The notes beneath the pieces are model-generated. The model made no database searches, was not told the DNA's origin, and worked only from the letters and a program-made list of their open reading frames with translations. From positions 89,297 to 153,296 of the forward strand of contig JACYMD010000122.1 of the NCBI GenBank assembly GCA_015272215.1: 64,000 bases of DNA. The letters run 5' to 3'. The DNA comes from Rivularia sp. T60_A2020_040 (GTDB lineage: Bacteria; Cyanobacteriota; Cyanobacteriia; Cyanobacteriales; Nostocaceae). Made by a program: the position numbers and the translations under genes. Position 1 is the first letter of the stretch. Every line of letters starts with the position of its first letter. This document shows, piece by piece, positions 22,643-31,298 of this stretch.

Positions 22643-23785
22643 TTAGACTTTCTCATAAAGTGTATTCCGTTGTTGGTATGGTCTTCCTAAAGAAGTTATG
22701 CTCGCTTGTAGAGTTTTTACTTCCATACAGGTTCCTCCGATTGCACCTGCCATTGTGGTAATATGTTCCTCCATTAAGGTACCGCCAATGTCGTTACAGC
22801 CACAATTTAAAGCTTTGGTTGCTCCTTCGATTCCTAATTTCACCCAACTTGGTTGATGGTTCGGTATCCAATTTCCTAAGTAAATTCGAGCTACAGCGGT
22901 GAGTAAGAGTGACGAATCTAACTCTGGTTGGTCGCGTCCAACACGGCGGCGTAAGGGTTTTGGCGCTTCTTGACCGACAAAGGGTAATAAAATAAACTCA
23001 GTTATCCGAGCCGGATAGGCTTTGTTAATGGCAGTTTGTTGTTGCGATCGCAATTTTTCTAGATGTCCAATTTGCTGTTCTGGGGTTTCGATATGTCCCG
23101 ATAACATGGTGCTGGTTGTGGGTAAACCTAATTGATGGGCGGTACCGACAATTTCTAACCAAGTTGCGGAGTTAATTTTTTCTGGACAAAGAATACGTCT
23201 GACTTGATCATCTAATACCTCTGCTGCTGTTCCTGGCATGGAACCCACTCCCGCTGCTTGTAAGGCTGTTATTACTTGTGCATAACTTAATCCATCAAGT
23301 CTGGCGATAAATTGCACTTCTTGGGGAGAAAAAGCATGAAGATGGAGATGGGGAAATTCTTGTTTGATAGTTTCTACCAACTTAAGATAGTAAGTCAAAG
23401 ATTTACCATCTATTTTGGCTTCGGGATTTAATCCACCTTGCATACAGATTTCCGTCGCACCGCGTTTGACTGCATCTGTAGTTTTTTCAACAATTTGCGT
23501 CCAATCCAACGAGTAAGCACCTGTATCACCATCATCTCTGCGGAAAGCACAAAAATTGCAATGTTGCTCACAGATGTTAGTAAAATTAATATTTCGGTTG
23601 ATTATATAGGTAACAGTATCCCCGACTTGAGAAAATCGTAGTTTGTCGGCTGTGGTATGAATAGCAGCAATAATACTGGGTTCGGTTTGCTTTAATAATA
23701 TAATTCCTTGTTCAGGAGATAAATCGTAACCCGTCAAAGCACGTTCTAGAATTGTATCAACTTTATTTTTGAGAAGATTTTTCAC
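22643..23785 (-). CDS. cofH: CofH: radical SAM subunit of F0 (8-HDF) synthase
   Basis: A protein of 380 residues. The radical SAM motif CEQHCNFC (Cys72, Cys76, Cys79) is followed by [28 protein letters not shown] and a C-terminal [14 protein letters not shown] segment, which is the CofH rather than the MqnC/MqnE signature. With CofG it joins tyrosine and 5-amino-6-ribitylaminouracil to make 8-hydroxy-5-deazaflavin, in cyanobacteria a light-harvesting cofactor of DNA photolyase. CofG is not in the window. The gene stands alone on the minus strand. Confidence 0.93.
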   Translation of the reverse strand: MKNLLKNKVDTILERALTGYDLSPEQGIILLKQTEPSIIAAIHTTADKLRFSQVGDTVTYIINRNINFTNICEQHCNFCAFRRDDGDTGAYSLDWTQIVEKTTDAVKRGATEICMQGGLNPEAKIDGKSLTYYLKLVETIKQEFPHLHLHAFSPQEVQFIARLDGLSYAQVITALQAAGVGSMPGTAAEVLDDQVRRILCPEKINSATWLEIVGTAHQLGLPTTSTMLSGHIETPEQQIGHLEKLRSQQQTAINKAYPARITEFILLPFVGQEAPKPLRRRVGRDQPELDSSLLLTAVARIYLGNWIPNHQPSWVKLGIEGATKALNCGCNDIGGTLMEEHITTMAGAIGGTCMEVKTLQASITSLGRPYQQRNTLYEKV

Positions 23786-23865
23786 GGCAATGTATTAAAA
23801 AAATAGCGTTTATCAAAAATCAAGACACGTGTATTATTTTTACAGCTAATATCAAAATGAGAAGA

Positions 23866-24025
23866 TAGTTGATGGTTGATGGTGGTTAGTTGTTGGTGGT
23901 TAGTTGTTGGTTGATAGTTGATAACTGATAACTGATAGTTGTTGGTTTTTCTAATAAGCACTGTCCACTGTCCACTGTCCACTGTCCACTGTCAACTGTC
24001 AACTGTCAACTGTTCACTGTCAACT
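23866..24025. repeat. long tandem heptamer arrays (TGGTTGA, ACTGTCC, ACTGTCA)
   Basis: Three array types follow each other: GGTTAGTTGTT/GATAACT units (23866-23945), CACTGTC units with CAC (23957-23995) and CAACTGT units (23994-24025). The last ends three bases before the glycosyltransferase ATG, so it replaces the usual ribosome binding region. Confidence 0.85.
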
Positions 24026-24027
24026 AA

Positions 24028-25266
24028 ATGAGTATCATCCAACCGAACAAGCTTTTATCAGTACCAAACGGTTCTTTACGAATTCCTGGATTACCACTGT
24101 CAGCAGATGTTACCAATCAAAGTATTCTGTTTTCATTGGTGATTCCCACCTACCTGGAAGCTGGTAATATCAATAAAATCGTTAGGACTTTGACTAGTTT
24201 ACTTGATAAAAGTATACCGGGAGACTACGAATTAATTGTAGTTGATGATAATAGTCCGGATGGTACTTGGGAAGTAGCTGCTTCTATGATGTCAGAATTT
24301 CCGCAGTTACGGGTAATGCGACGCGAAAATGAACGGGGACTTTCTTCAGCGGTAATTCGCGGATGGCAAAATGCTAGGGGAAGAGTATTAGGAGTAATCG
24401 ATGGAGATTTGCAGCATCCACCCCATATACTGTTGCAACTACTAAATGCTATTGAAAAAGATGATTTAGCAGTGGCAAGTCGTCATGTAGAAGGTGGTGG
24501 AGTAAGCAGTTGGAGTTTTATTCGACGTTTGTTATCACGCGGCGCTCAACTATTAGGTTTAATAATTTTACCACGAGTTATTGGTAGAGTTTCCGACCCA
24601 ATGAGTGGTTATTTTATGGTACGTCGTAACTGCGTAGAAAATATAACTTTTAACCCCATCGGCTACAAAATTCTGTTGGAAATTTTGGGAAGAGGAAGAG
24701 TAGACAAAATTGCTGAAATCGGTTATGTCTTTTGTGAGCGTCAAGATGGAGAAAGCAAAGTGAGTTGGAAACATTATCTTGACTATATCCGACACTTACT
24801 GAGGTTGCGTTTTTCTGTGGAAACTGAAGAAAAATTGAGTCAAAGCAGGGGTTTTCCCATCGGTAGATTTATTCGCTTTGGTTTGGTAGGTTTAAGCGGG
24901 GTGTTTGTAGATATGACAATACTTTACTTACTCAGCGACCCTAATACTTTAGCTTTGCCTTTAACTCGCAGTAAAATCATTGCGGGAGAAATTGCGATTT
25001 TTAATAATTTTTTGTGGAATGACGCTTGGACTTTTGCCGATGTTACGATGCAACAAAAAGGACTCAAACAACGTTTCAAAAGATTTTTGAAATTCAACAT
25101 TATTTGTTTAGCAGGATTAGTTATTAATGTATTAGTGTTGAATTTAATATTTAATTTTGTAATTTCCAATCGTTATATAGCTAATTTAATTGCCATTGCT
25201 GTAGCTACTGTTTGGAATTTTTGGGTAAATCTGAAACTTAGTTGGCGAGTAACGCAGGTAAAGTAA
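24028..25266 (+). CDS. Polyprenol-phosphate-sugar synthase-like GT2 with GtrA domain
   Basis: A protein of 412 residues. Residues about 35-255 are a family 2 glycosyltransferase with SLVIPTYLEAGNI, IVVDDNSPDGTWE and the metal-binding IDGDLQHPP, closest to dolichol-phosphate mannose synthases. Residues about 285-405 form four membrane spans of the GtrA type (FIRFGLVGLSGVFVDMTILY, WNFWVNLKLSW). It would charge undecaprenyl phosphate with a hexose and move it across the membrane, providing donor for GT-C enzymes such as the next gene. It is followed after 164 bases by that gene on the same strand. Confidence 0.9.
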   Translation: MSIIQPNKLLSVPNGSLRIPGLPLSADVTNQSILFSLVIPTYLEAGNINKIVRTLTSLLDKSIPGDYELIVVDDNSPDGTWEVAASMMSEFPQLRVMRRENERGLSSAVIRGWQNARGRVLGVIDGDLQHPPHILLQLLNAIEKDDLAVASRHVEGGGVSSWSFIRRLLSRGAQLLGLIILPRVIGRVSDPMSGYFMVRRNCVENITFNPIGYKILLEILGRGRVDKIAEIGYVFCERQDGESKVSWKHYLDYIRHLLRLRFSVETEEKLSQSRGFPIGRFIRFGLVGLSGVFVDMTILYLLSDPNTLALPLTRSKIIAGEIAIFNNFLWNDAWTFADVTMQQKGLKQRFKRFLKFNIICLAGLVINVLVLNLIFNFVISNRYIANLIAIAVATVWNFWVNLKLSWRVTQVK

Positions 25267-25309
25267 TGGGTAATTGGTAATTGGTAATGGATAATTGGTA
25301 ATGGATAAT
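25264..25309. repeat. tandem heptamer TGGTAAT array
   Basis: Six or so TAATTGG/TAATGGA units directly after the glycosyltransferase stop codon. Confidence 0.8.
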
Positions 25310-25430
25310 TTTTATTAAGTCCACACAGGTGGATTTTGTTTGTGTAGTCGCGACTTATAGTCACCAGAATTCAATAATTTACTCAATCAAAAATTTACTT
25401 GATATTTACTTGATATTTATTAATACTTGT

Positions 25431-27182
25431 ATGCGATTTAATTCAAACAATAATGATAATTTTCTCAAAAAAAAACTAATATTAATGCAGTTAATACTTT
25501 TAATAACATGGATATTAGTTGGTACTGTTTTACGTTTCACCAATTTGACAAGTAAACCTGTGTGGATTGATGAATTCGCGACAATAGTTTTTAGCTTGGG
25601 TAATAGTTTTCAAACAGTACCGTTAAATCAAATCATAAGTATTGATGTTTTATTGCAACCTCTACAAATTAATGAAAACTTTGCTGTTCAAGAGGTATTG
25701 CAAAAAATACTTACAGAAGATATTCATCCACCAGTTTATTTTATTTTGTCTCATTGGTGGATATCTTTATGGCCAGAACAACATTTAATTTTTGCAGCCC
25801 GTAGTATTAGTGCAATATTTGGTATTGCTTCAATTCCAGCAATTTACTGGTTAGCACGACTGAGTTTTCGTTCTGTTTTAATCGCACAATTAGCTGCTGC
25901 ATTTATGGCTGTGTCTCCCTACGGCATTTTTTTAGCTCAAGAAGCCCGTCATTACACTTTAGGTATTTTATGGGTAATTGCTTCCCTCTGCTGCTTGGTA
26001 GTCGCTGTACGTCGCATTCAACAACAACAGCCTTTACCTATTACTATTGCTTTGGCTTGGTTGGTGATTAATGCAATGGGAATTTCAACTCATTACTTTT
26101 TCAGTCTTATTCTTTGTGGTGAAGCGATAGTGTTGATGAAATATTGGCTTAACCCCAAATCGAGAATTACTAATTTAAGATTGTGGTGGACTATTTACAC
26201 CGCAGTTATTGGTACTATATTTACTGGTTTATTTTGGTTATATCTATTTACATCTAATCGTTATACAGGAGAATTAACCCAATGGATAAAAAATAGCGAT
26301 AAGCAGAGCTTGATGCCTTTGGCATATCGCAATTTATTGGATTTACTAAATCCGATTTTTCAATCATTAGCTGGTTGGATTACAATGATTTCTTTACTAC
26401 CAGTTGAATCACCACAAATTACAATAGTAATTGCTTCTGGATTAGTAATGATCATATTCTTTGTTTGGGCGATACCAATTTTATTTCGTAATTTCAAAAA
26501 TCAGTATTCATCCTCAGACAATCACCTGATGATTCAAACATTTACTGGTATTTTATTATCAGTAATTGCCCTCTTCTTTATCATTACTTATTTCTTTGGT
26601 ATAGATATTACCAGAGGCGCTCGTTACAACTTTGTTTATTTTCCGGTTGTAATCTTATTGTTAGGAACTATACTCGCCGCTTGCTGGCATCAAAATAGCT
26701 TTATTAGTCCAGCATTTCCTCAATTCAAAGTTAATGGTAAAAGCGCTGTAACTATCATGTGGGTTATGGGATTATTAAGTGGAATTACAGTAGTATCTAA
26801 TCTTGGTTATCAAAAATATTATCGACCAGATTTATTGCTTCCTATTATTAAAAACATATCTGAAACCAAACCCATTTTAATTGCTAATACTCATCGTAGC
26901 TTAGCAGAAACTGGGGAAATCATGGGTATAGCAAAACAAATTAAAAAGACTAACTCACCCATCAACGCTCAATTTTTAATTATTCCCGAAAACCAAAAAT
27001 CCGACACTGTTACAACAACTTTAATCGAACAAATCCAAACATTACCACGTCCTTTTGACCTTTGGTTAACAAACTTTCGTACAATTCAAAAGACTCCATT
27101 AACCCTACCATCCTGTACTGCTGATACTCAAGCTTTACCAGGAATCAACGGATATGAATACAAAATTTATCATTGTCTATAG
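25431..27182 (+). CDS. GT-C membrane glycosyltransferase (GT39/ArnT-like)
   Basis: About 583 residues with ten or more membrane spans. After the first span comes TSKPVWIDEFATIVFSLG, whose Asp-Glu pair fits the catalytic motif of GT-C enzymes in the first outer loop; later come EDIHPPVYFILSHWW and AQEARHYTLGILW, found in bacterial PMT-like transferases. Such enzymes use polyprenol-phosphate sugars at the outer face of the membrane. The start at 25431 (MRFNSNNND) is preferred to an upstream GTG at 25329, whose 34 extra residues are low in coding character. The acceptor is unknown. Confidence 0.82.
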   Translation: MRFNSNNNDNFLKKKLILMQLILLITWILVGTVLRFTNLTSKPVWIDEFATIVFSLGNSFQTVPLNQIISIDVLLQPLQINENFAVQEVLQKILTEDIHPPVYFILSHWWISLWPEQHLIFAARSISAIFGIASIPAIYWLARLSFRSVLIAQLAAAFMAVSPYGIFLAQEARHYTLGILWVIASLCCLVVAVRRIQQQQPLPITIALAWLVINAMGISTHYFFSLILCGEAIVLMKYWLNPKSRITNLRLWWTIYTAVIGTIFTGLFWLYLFTSNRYTGELTQWIKNSDKQSLMPLAYRNLLDLLNPIFQSLAGWITMISLLPVESPQITIVIASGLVMIIFFVWAIPILFRNFKNQYSSSDNHLMIQTFTGILLSVIALFFIITYFFGIDITRGARYNFVYFPVVILLLGTILAACWHQNSFISPAFPQFKVNGKSAVTIMWVMGLLSGITVVSNLGYQKYYRPDLLLPIIKNISETKPILIANTHRSLAETGEIMGIAKQIKKTNSPINAQFLIIPENQKSDTVTTTLIEQIQTLPRPFDLWLTNFRTIQKTPLTLPSCTADTQALPGINGYEYKIYHCL

Positions 27183-27239
27183 GTTAAAGGTTAAAGGTAA
27201 CTATCAACCAACAACTATCAACTATCAACCATCAACCAA
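27181..27239. repeat. tandem heptamer array (AAAGGTT, ACTATCA, ACCATCA)
   Basis: Short AAAGGTT pair followed by CAACTAT/CAACCAT units between the convergent glycosyltransferase and DUF3318 genes. The last units overlap the DUF3318 stop codon (27225). Confidence 0.8.
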
Positions 27240-27815
27240 CTCCAAAAAACCTGCTATTGTTCGCAAATGTTGAGTACGAATTAACTCAATAAAACTTAAA
27301 GTAGAACGTTTTTCAACTTTAGCAACAGCTTCAATCGCTTTTAATAAATGTTCTGCTGCTTGAGGCTCACTATAACCTCGTTGCTGTACTAAACTAATAG
27401 CAGCTAAATCGGCAGCAATTTCTGATTCTTGAGAACGATTGTTACGTAAAATTTTTAGTATGGCGATCGCGCTTAATCCAGCAGATGTAATAATACCCAC
27501 AGCATCACCTTGAGCGGCTTCTATCAACCCACCAAATAATCCAACTAGCACAACACCTTGATAAATATCCGGCTTAAACCACCGTACCTCTATTAACCAG
27601 CTAACAGTACGTAATAAAAGTAAATCTCTTTGTGCCTTTGTCAGATTACGCCACAAATCAAAGTTAATATATACCAATCTTTCTCGATGCCAAGGTAAGG
27701 GTAAAAATGCATCAATTACTTTTTCTTGTTCCGCTTTACTCAGAATTTTTACTGAACTTCTAGCTGAAGCAGGCATTAAATCTGACAAACGACGAATTTC
27801 TACCTTTGGCTCCAT
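27225..27815 (-). CDS. DUF3318 family membrane protein
   Basis: 196 residues from the ATG at 27815 (MEPKVEIRRLSDLMPASAR). An open frame continues to 27911, but that stretch is heptamer repeats plus an inverted-repeat element and is not credible coding. The protein has LPWHRERLVYINFDLWRNL and DLLLLRTVSWL, then a hydrophobic region (about 85-125), then EIAADLAAISLVQQRGYSEPQAAEHLLKAI (cited as pattern). This matches the DUF3318 family, nearly restricted to cyanobacteria and of unknown function. The QESEIAAD...A.EHLL part resembles the end of a metalloprotease helix pair but lacks a clear HExxH. Confidence 0.82.
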   Translation of the reverse strand: MEPKVEIRRLSDLMPASARSSVKILSKAEQEKVIDAFLPLPWHRERLVYINFDLWRNLTKAQRDLLLLRTVSWLIEVRWFKPDIYQGVVLVGLFGGLIEAAQGDAVGIITSAGLSAIAILKILRNNRSQESEIAADLAAISLVQQRGYSEPQAAEHLLKAIEAVAKVEKRSTLSFIELIRTQHLRTIAGFLELVDG

Positions 27816-27823
27816 ATTCAAAG

Positions 27824-27867
27824 AAGGGTAATTGGTAATTGGGAATTGGGAATTGGGAATTGGGTAA
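27824..27867. repeat. tandem heptamer GGGAATT array
   Basis: GTAATTG units followed by four GGGAATT units upstream of the DUF3318 start codon. Confidence 0.8.
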
Positions 27868-27871
27868 GATT

Positions 27872-27936
27872 GTAGGGTGTGTGACGCTAGGACATAATTT
27901 GAACATAACAATCATAGTTATAGCGTCACGCACCAT
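27872..27936. repeat. short element with inverted ends (GTAGGGTGTGTGACGCT)
   Basis: Left end GTAGGGTGTGTGACGCT (27872-27888) and right end AGCGTCACGCACCATA (about 27922-27936) are near-complementary. Similar ends are at 20779-20844 and a partial end at 37227-37240. Confidence 0.7.
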
Positions 27937-28052
27937 AAAGCTTAATTAGCCCGCATCCGGTGGACTTTGCTTGTTGGTTCCCCAGGATTACCCTCTGGGG
28001 GTAAACTGATTTGGTTTATGGAAATAATTTTGCGTGATTTTGAAAACTTTGG

Positions 28053-28107
28053 GAGACGTAATATAATGCCCTCCGGGCACGCTGTCGCGTGAACGCTATC
28101 ACGTCTC
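28053..28107. repeat. GAGACGT hairpin interrupted by a second small repeat
   Basis: Outer arms GAGACGT (28053-28059) and ACGTCTC (28101-28107) match the family seen intact at 43191-43214. The interior holds an unrelated GC-rich piece with GCCC-TCC-GGGC and CGCTGTCGCG, suggesting one repeat inserted in another. Confidence 0.65.
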
Positions 28108-28217
28108 TAAACTTAAAATTCCGCACTTGGATTCAGCAACGCCATTTTGTTGTTTTTCTGTAAAGTAAAATTACTAGCCAATTCCCCATTACCAATTACC
28201 ACAAAACATTAATTTTT

Positions 28218-28469
28218 ATGGATGCTTTTGCTCCTTTACCTCCTCAATGGACAAATGAGGCAACTCATGCTTTAGGATTTTGCTGTCCTAAATGTGGTTC
28301 AACTAGTCGGGAAGCCGAAAAGGTTTGGATAAATAGACGTTCTCCTGTAGTCACAGAACAGTATCGCCGCAAATGGCAGGAATTTTACTATTGTAACTGC
28401 GGTTATATATGGTGGGCTTGGAGTAATGATAGACCACCTGTGGATATTTCACCAATTACGCCAGAATAA
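28218..28469 (+). CDS. Small zinc-ribbon protein, unknown function
   Basis: A protein of 83 residues with two cysteine clusters: GFCCPKCGSTS (Cys22, Cys23, Cys26) and YYCNCGYIWWAW. The spacing between clusters (about 34 residues) fits a zinc ribbon. The middle is basic and aromatic (NRRSPVVTEQYRRKWQEF). I do not recognise a named family; such small ribbons occur as conserved hypothetical proteins in Nostocales. The Uma2 gene follows 49 bases later on the same strand, after an ATTTTAA repeat run, but a functional link is not shown. Confidence 0.72.
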   Translation: MDAFAPLPPQWTNEATHALGFCCPKCGSTSREAEKVWINRRSPVVTEQYRRKWQEFYYCNCGYIWWAWSNDRPPVDISPITPE

Positions 28470-28512
28470 TTAATTTTAATTTTAATTTTAATTTTAAATT
28501 TAAATTTAAAGA
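28470..28512. repeat. ATTTTA tandem run
   Basis: About seven TTTTAA/TTTAAA hexamer units immediately after the zinc-ribbon stop codon and before the AGAGGAAAA ribosome binding site of the Uma2 gene. Confidence 0.75.
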
Positions 28513-28518
28513 GGAAAA

Positions 28519-29190
28519 ATGACTCAAACTCTACCTAAAATACTCACAGAAACGTTGATAACATTTGAAGATTTCGTCAAATTAGAAACGGGAGATAAAA
28601 GATATGAACTGCATTCAGGGTTACTTGTAGAAGTGGCTCAACCAATCGGGGAACATGAAAATGTTACAGGGTTTTTATCAACAAAAATAACTGTAGAGTT
28701 TGACCGATTAAAATTACCTTATTTTTTAGGTTCAAACGTTTTAGTCAAGCCATACGGTAAAGATTCTGGTTTTTTACCTGATGTTCTAGTATTAAACAAA
28801 GGCAATTTAGCAAACGAGCCATTTTACAGAAAGGAATCTACTATTTCTCAAAGTGCAACAATTCCATTAGTTATAGAAGTAGTAAGCACGGCAGTCGCTA
28901 CAACGGGGGGAACCCCCGCAACGCGCTGCCTCACAAATTGGCAAGACGATTACGCATTAAAGTTTGATGAATACAGCGATATTGGCATACCCGAATACTG
29001 GATTATTGATTATTTAGGACTTGGTGGTAAAGAGTTTATTGGGAGTCCTAAAAAACCAACTTTTACTCAGTGTGAATTAGTAAATGGTCAATATGTCAGA
29101 AATTCCCTAAAAAGTGGAGCTATTCAATCAAAAGCATTTCCTGAATTAAATTTAACTGTAGAGCAGATTTTCAATGCTGCTGCATTTTAA
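28519..29190 (+). CDS. Uma2 family protein with an in-frame repeat insertion
   Basis: A protein of 223 residues preceded by AGAGGAAAA. Family motifs are YELHSGLLVEVAQP, GFLPDVLVLNK, LVIEVVST, NWQDDYALKFDEY and GIPEYWIIDYLGLGGKE, a PD-(D/E)XK-like Uma2 fold. In usual members EVVST runs straight into NWxDDY; here 15 residues (AVATTGGTPATRCLT) separate them, encoded by a 45-base GC-rich hairpin repeat at 28891-28935. The reading frame is kept. The insertion sits between the catalytic Glu and the following conserved Asp/Lys region, so activity may be affected. Confidence 0.9.
   Translation: MTQTLPKILTETLITFEDFVKLETGDKRYELHSGLLVEVAQPIGEHENVTGFLSTKITVEFDRLKLPYFLGSNVLVKPYGKDSGFLPDVLVLNKGNLANEPFYRKESTISQSATIPLVIEVVSTAVATTGGTPATRCLTNWQDDYALKFDEYSDIGIPEYWIIDYLGLGGKEFIGSPKKPTFTQCELVNGQYVRNSLKSGAIQSKAFPELNLTVEQIFNAAAF
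28891..28935. repeat. 45-base GC-rich repeat inserted in the Uma2 coding sequence
   Basis: Inner palindrome GGGGG-GAA-CCCCC-like and outer GGCAG/CTGCC arms (28890-28894, 28926-28930). Its length is a multiple of three and it has no stop in this frame. Composition differs sharply from the flanking AT-rich sequence. Confidence 0.75.
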
Positions 29191-29216
29191 GATACCGCAA
29201 TTAAGTAAATCTTTGT

Positions 29217-29350
29217 ATATAGAAAATTTCAGTTGAGTCCAATACAGTAAAACCTCACCCCCTTCCCCTCTCCGTATATTAGGAGAGGGGAGCAGTACGG
29301 CGGGGTGAGGTTCTACGAAGTGCATTGCACTCAACCGAAAAGGGCTATAT
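29217..29350. repeat. CCTCACCCC/GGGGTGAGG element, complete copy with terminal inverted repeats
   Basis: 134 bases bounded by ATATAG and CTATAT. The imperfect terminal repeats read AGTTGAGTCCAATAC on the left and its near-complement GCATTGCACTCAACC on the right. The interior has CCTCACCCC/GGGGTGAGG and CCCCTCTCC/GGAGAGGGG stems. The right 95 bases match 12201-12300 closely. Confidence 0.85.
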
Positions 29351-29375
29351 TTTGAAGTCTTTAATCGATACCGAT

Positions 29376-30977
29376 TTAGAACTTGAAAGTTGTACGTAAT
29401 GTACCAACGTAAACGGTGTCGTTCTTTTCGTTGTGTTCAGGATTGAAGATTACCAACAAGCCAGGAGTAACAGAAATTCTGTCGTTAACCTTCATATTGT
29501 AAAGACCTTCTAAGTGGTAAGAAGTATCTTGGTCTTTAGTAGCATTTGCAACACCACTGATTTGGGTCAATTTAGGAGGCTGACCGAAGATTAAACCCAA
29601 TACATTACCTTTAGCACCAAAGTCTTTCATACCGAGTGTTGCAGCCCAGTACTGAATTTCTGAATCTCCAGCACCATTGGTTTGATCTGCATCAACAAAA
29701 CCGTACCAACCAGCAAGAGTTGTAGTTTTGTTGAGTTTTAAAGCAGCTTGTACACCGTAGTGGTTAGAGGTGGTTGCATCTTTACCAAAAGGTCTTCTAG
29801 CAGAGTTATCAGCCAAGCTACTACCTGTGCTACCAGTGATGTTTACTTCGTCACCGTCGCTGAAAGAGCGAACATAGGTTACACCTAAATCTAAAGCTTT
29901 GATAGGGCTAAATTCTAGCTGACCTAAGAAAGCATTATCGCCATTGAAAATGCCGTTACCATTGCTTGAATTGTTAGCATTGCTTGTTGTATAAGCTCCA
30001 CTCAATTTGATCGGAGAATTCTTATCACCGATGGTAGCTGTCACACCAGAACCACCCGGAACACGATAGATGGGGTTGAAACGACCGTAACGAGAGATAG
30101 CACCACCACCGCTGCTCTTAAATACAGGGTTGAAAACGTTGATGTTTTCCTGCATTTCAGCATTAACAGCATCAACTTGAACTCTTGCAGGACCCAAGTT
30201 GAAAGCGTAGTTGAGCTTATCTAATTCAACACTGTTGTTTGGAATACCATCAGTTTTACCATCAAAACCCAAACGAGTCATTCTGGTAGCACCAGCACCA
30301 GTACTGACGTTAGTTTTAAATTCTCCGGTGTTACGAGCTTGCAAACGAGCTTGCAATTTGTCTTTACCAGTGAAACTGCTTTCTATTGACAGACGAGTAC
30401 GCTGAGAGAAAGTAGCATTAGAATCTGTATCATTTCCAAAAGTATCGGTTAAAGCAAATAGAGCTTCACCTTTCAACTTAGCAGTTGTAGAAAACTGATT
30501 AGCTTCCAACTTAGCAGAACGGGACTCCAACGCATCTACACGACCGCGTAGAGTAGCCAATTCCGCAGCATACTCTTCTTGCAAGCGCTTCAAGGTTTCT
30601 AAGTCACCAGAACCAACTCTTTCGGTTGCGATCGCAATCAATTCGTTAATCCGATCTAAACAAGCGTTCAAACCAGCGGCAAATTCATAACGGGTTAAAG
30701 CCCGGTTTCCACGGAAAGTTCCGTTAGGATAACCTGCTATACAACCGTAGCGCTCAACCAAAGATTGTAATGCTTGGAATGCCCAATCGGTGGGCTGTAC
30801 GTCGGAAAACTGGGAAACGGATGTTACCTGACCAATGTTATTAGATTCCACCGATAGCTCGGCAACAGAAGTGGATTTTTCACTTACTTCACCAGCGAAT
30901 GCGCTGTTAGCAGCGAAAAATGTTGCAGCAATAACTATTGGACTTAATTTGAAAACGTTCCAGAAAAGCTTTGTCAT
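29376..30977 (-). CDS. SLH-domain OprB-type outer membrane porin (copy 1)
   Basis: 533 residues from the ATG at 30977 (MTKLFWNVFKLSPIVIAATF), with GAGAGAGAAAA just upstream; a GTG at 30992 is the alternative. Signal peptide to about residue 28. An S-layer-homology domain follows (SQFSDVQPTDWAFQAL, RYGCIAGYPNGTFRG, ALTRYEFAAGLNACLDRI), then a short coiled coil (about 100-145) and a C-terminal OprB-like beta barrel ending in the membrane-insertion residue Phe (TLRTTFKF). These proteins are the main cyanobacterial porins; some are proposed to pass iron or other inorganic ions. Adjacent to a paralogue. Confidence 0.93.
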   Translation of the reverse strand: MTKLFWNVFKLSPIVIAATFFAANSAFAGEVSEKSTSVAELSVESNNIGQVTSVSQFSDVQPTDWAFQALQSLVERYGCIAGYPNGTFRGNRALTRYEFAAGLNACLDRINELIAIATERVGSGDLETLKRLQEEYAAELATLRGRVDALESRSAKLEANQFSTTAKLKGEALFALTDTFGNDTDSNATFSQRTRLSIESSFTGKDKLQARLQARNTGEFKTNVSTGAGATRMTRLGFDGKTDGIPNNSVELDKLNYAFNLGPARVQVDAVNAEMQENINVFNPVFKSSGGGAISRYGRFNPIYRVPGGSGVTATIGDKNSPIKLSGAYTTSNANNSSNGNGIFNGDNAFLGQLEFSPIKALDLGVTYVRSFSDGDEVNITGSTGSSLADNSARRPFGKDATTSNHYGVQAALKLNKTTTLAGWYGFVDADQTNGAGDSEIQYWAATLGMKDFGAKGNVLGLIFGQPPKLTQISGVANATKDQDTSYHLEGLYNMKVNDRISVTPGLLVIFNPEHNEKNDTVYVGTLRTTFKF

Positions 30978-31298
30978 TTTTTTCTCTCTCACTCACACCT
31001 ACCGTTTCAACCACCATTCAATTACTCGTGTTTTTTTTACGAATATTTGCTGGGGGTTGTTGTATTAAATTAAAAGACAATACTAGTAGTTAAAACAAGT
31101 CAACTAACACACTTTTTCCAGATTTATCCTTTTGTTAATCTATGAAGTGCAGGAAAATATTTTTTTTAAGTATATTAGCGTTTACAAGTTTCTTTACAGT
31201 TTTATAGCAGATTTATCTTTAATAATTGGTATTTTTTATCACTATCTAAATTTTATTTGCCAAATTAGATTAAATTTTGGGATAGGTTTGGTTAAGTG

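Larger units (their letters stand above)
27816..28217. other. repeat-rich intergenic region
   Basis: No gene seen. It contains a heptamer array (27824-27867), an inverted-repeat element (27872-27936), and a GAGACGT...ACGTCTC hairpin split by another small repeat (28053-28107). Confidence 0.65.

Noticed and set aside
23866..24025. Repeat block considered as a CRISPR array
   Set aside because: Units are 7-base tandem copies without unique spacers and without cas genes nearby.
27816..27911. N-terminal extension of the DUF3318 protein
   Set aside because: The extension is made of a heptamer array and an inverted-repeat element.
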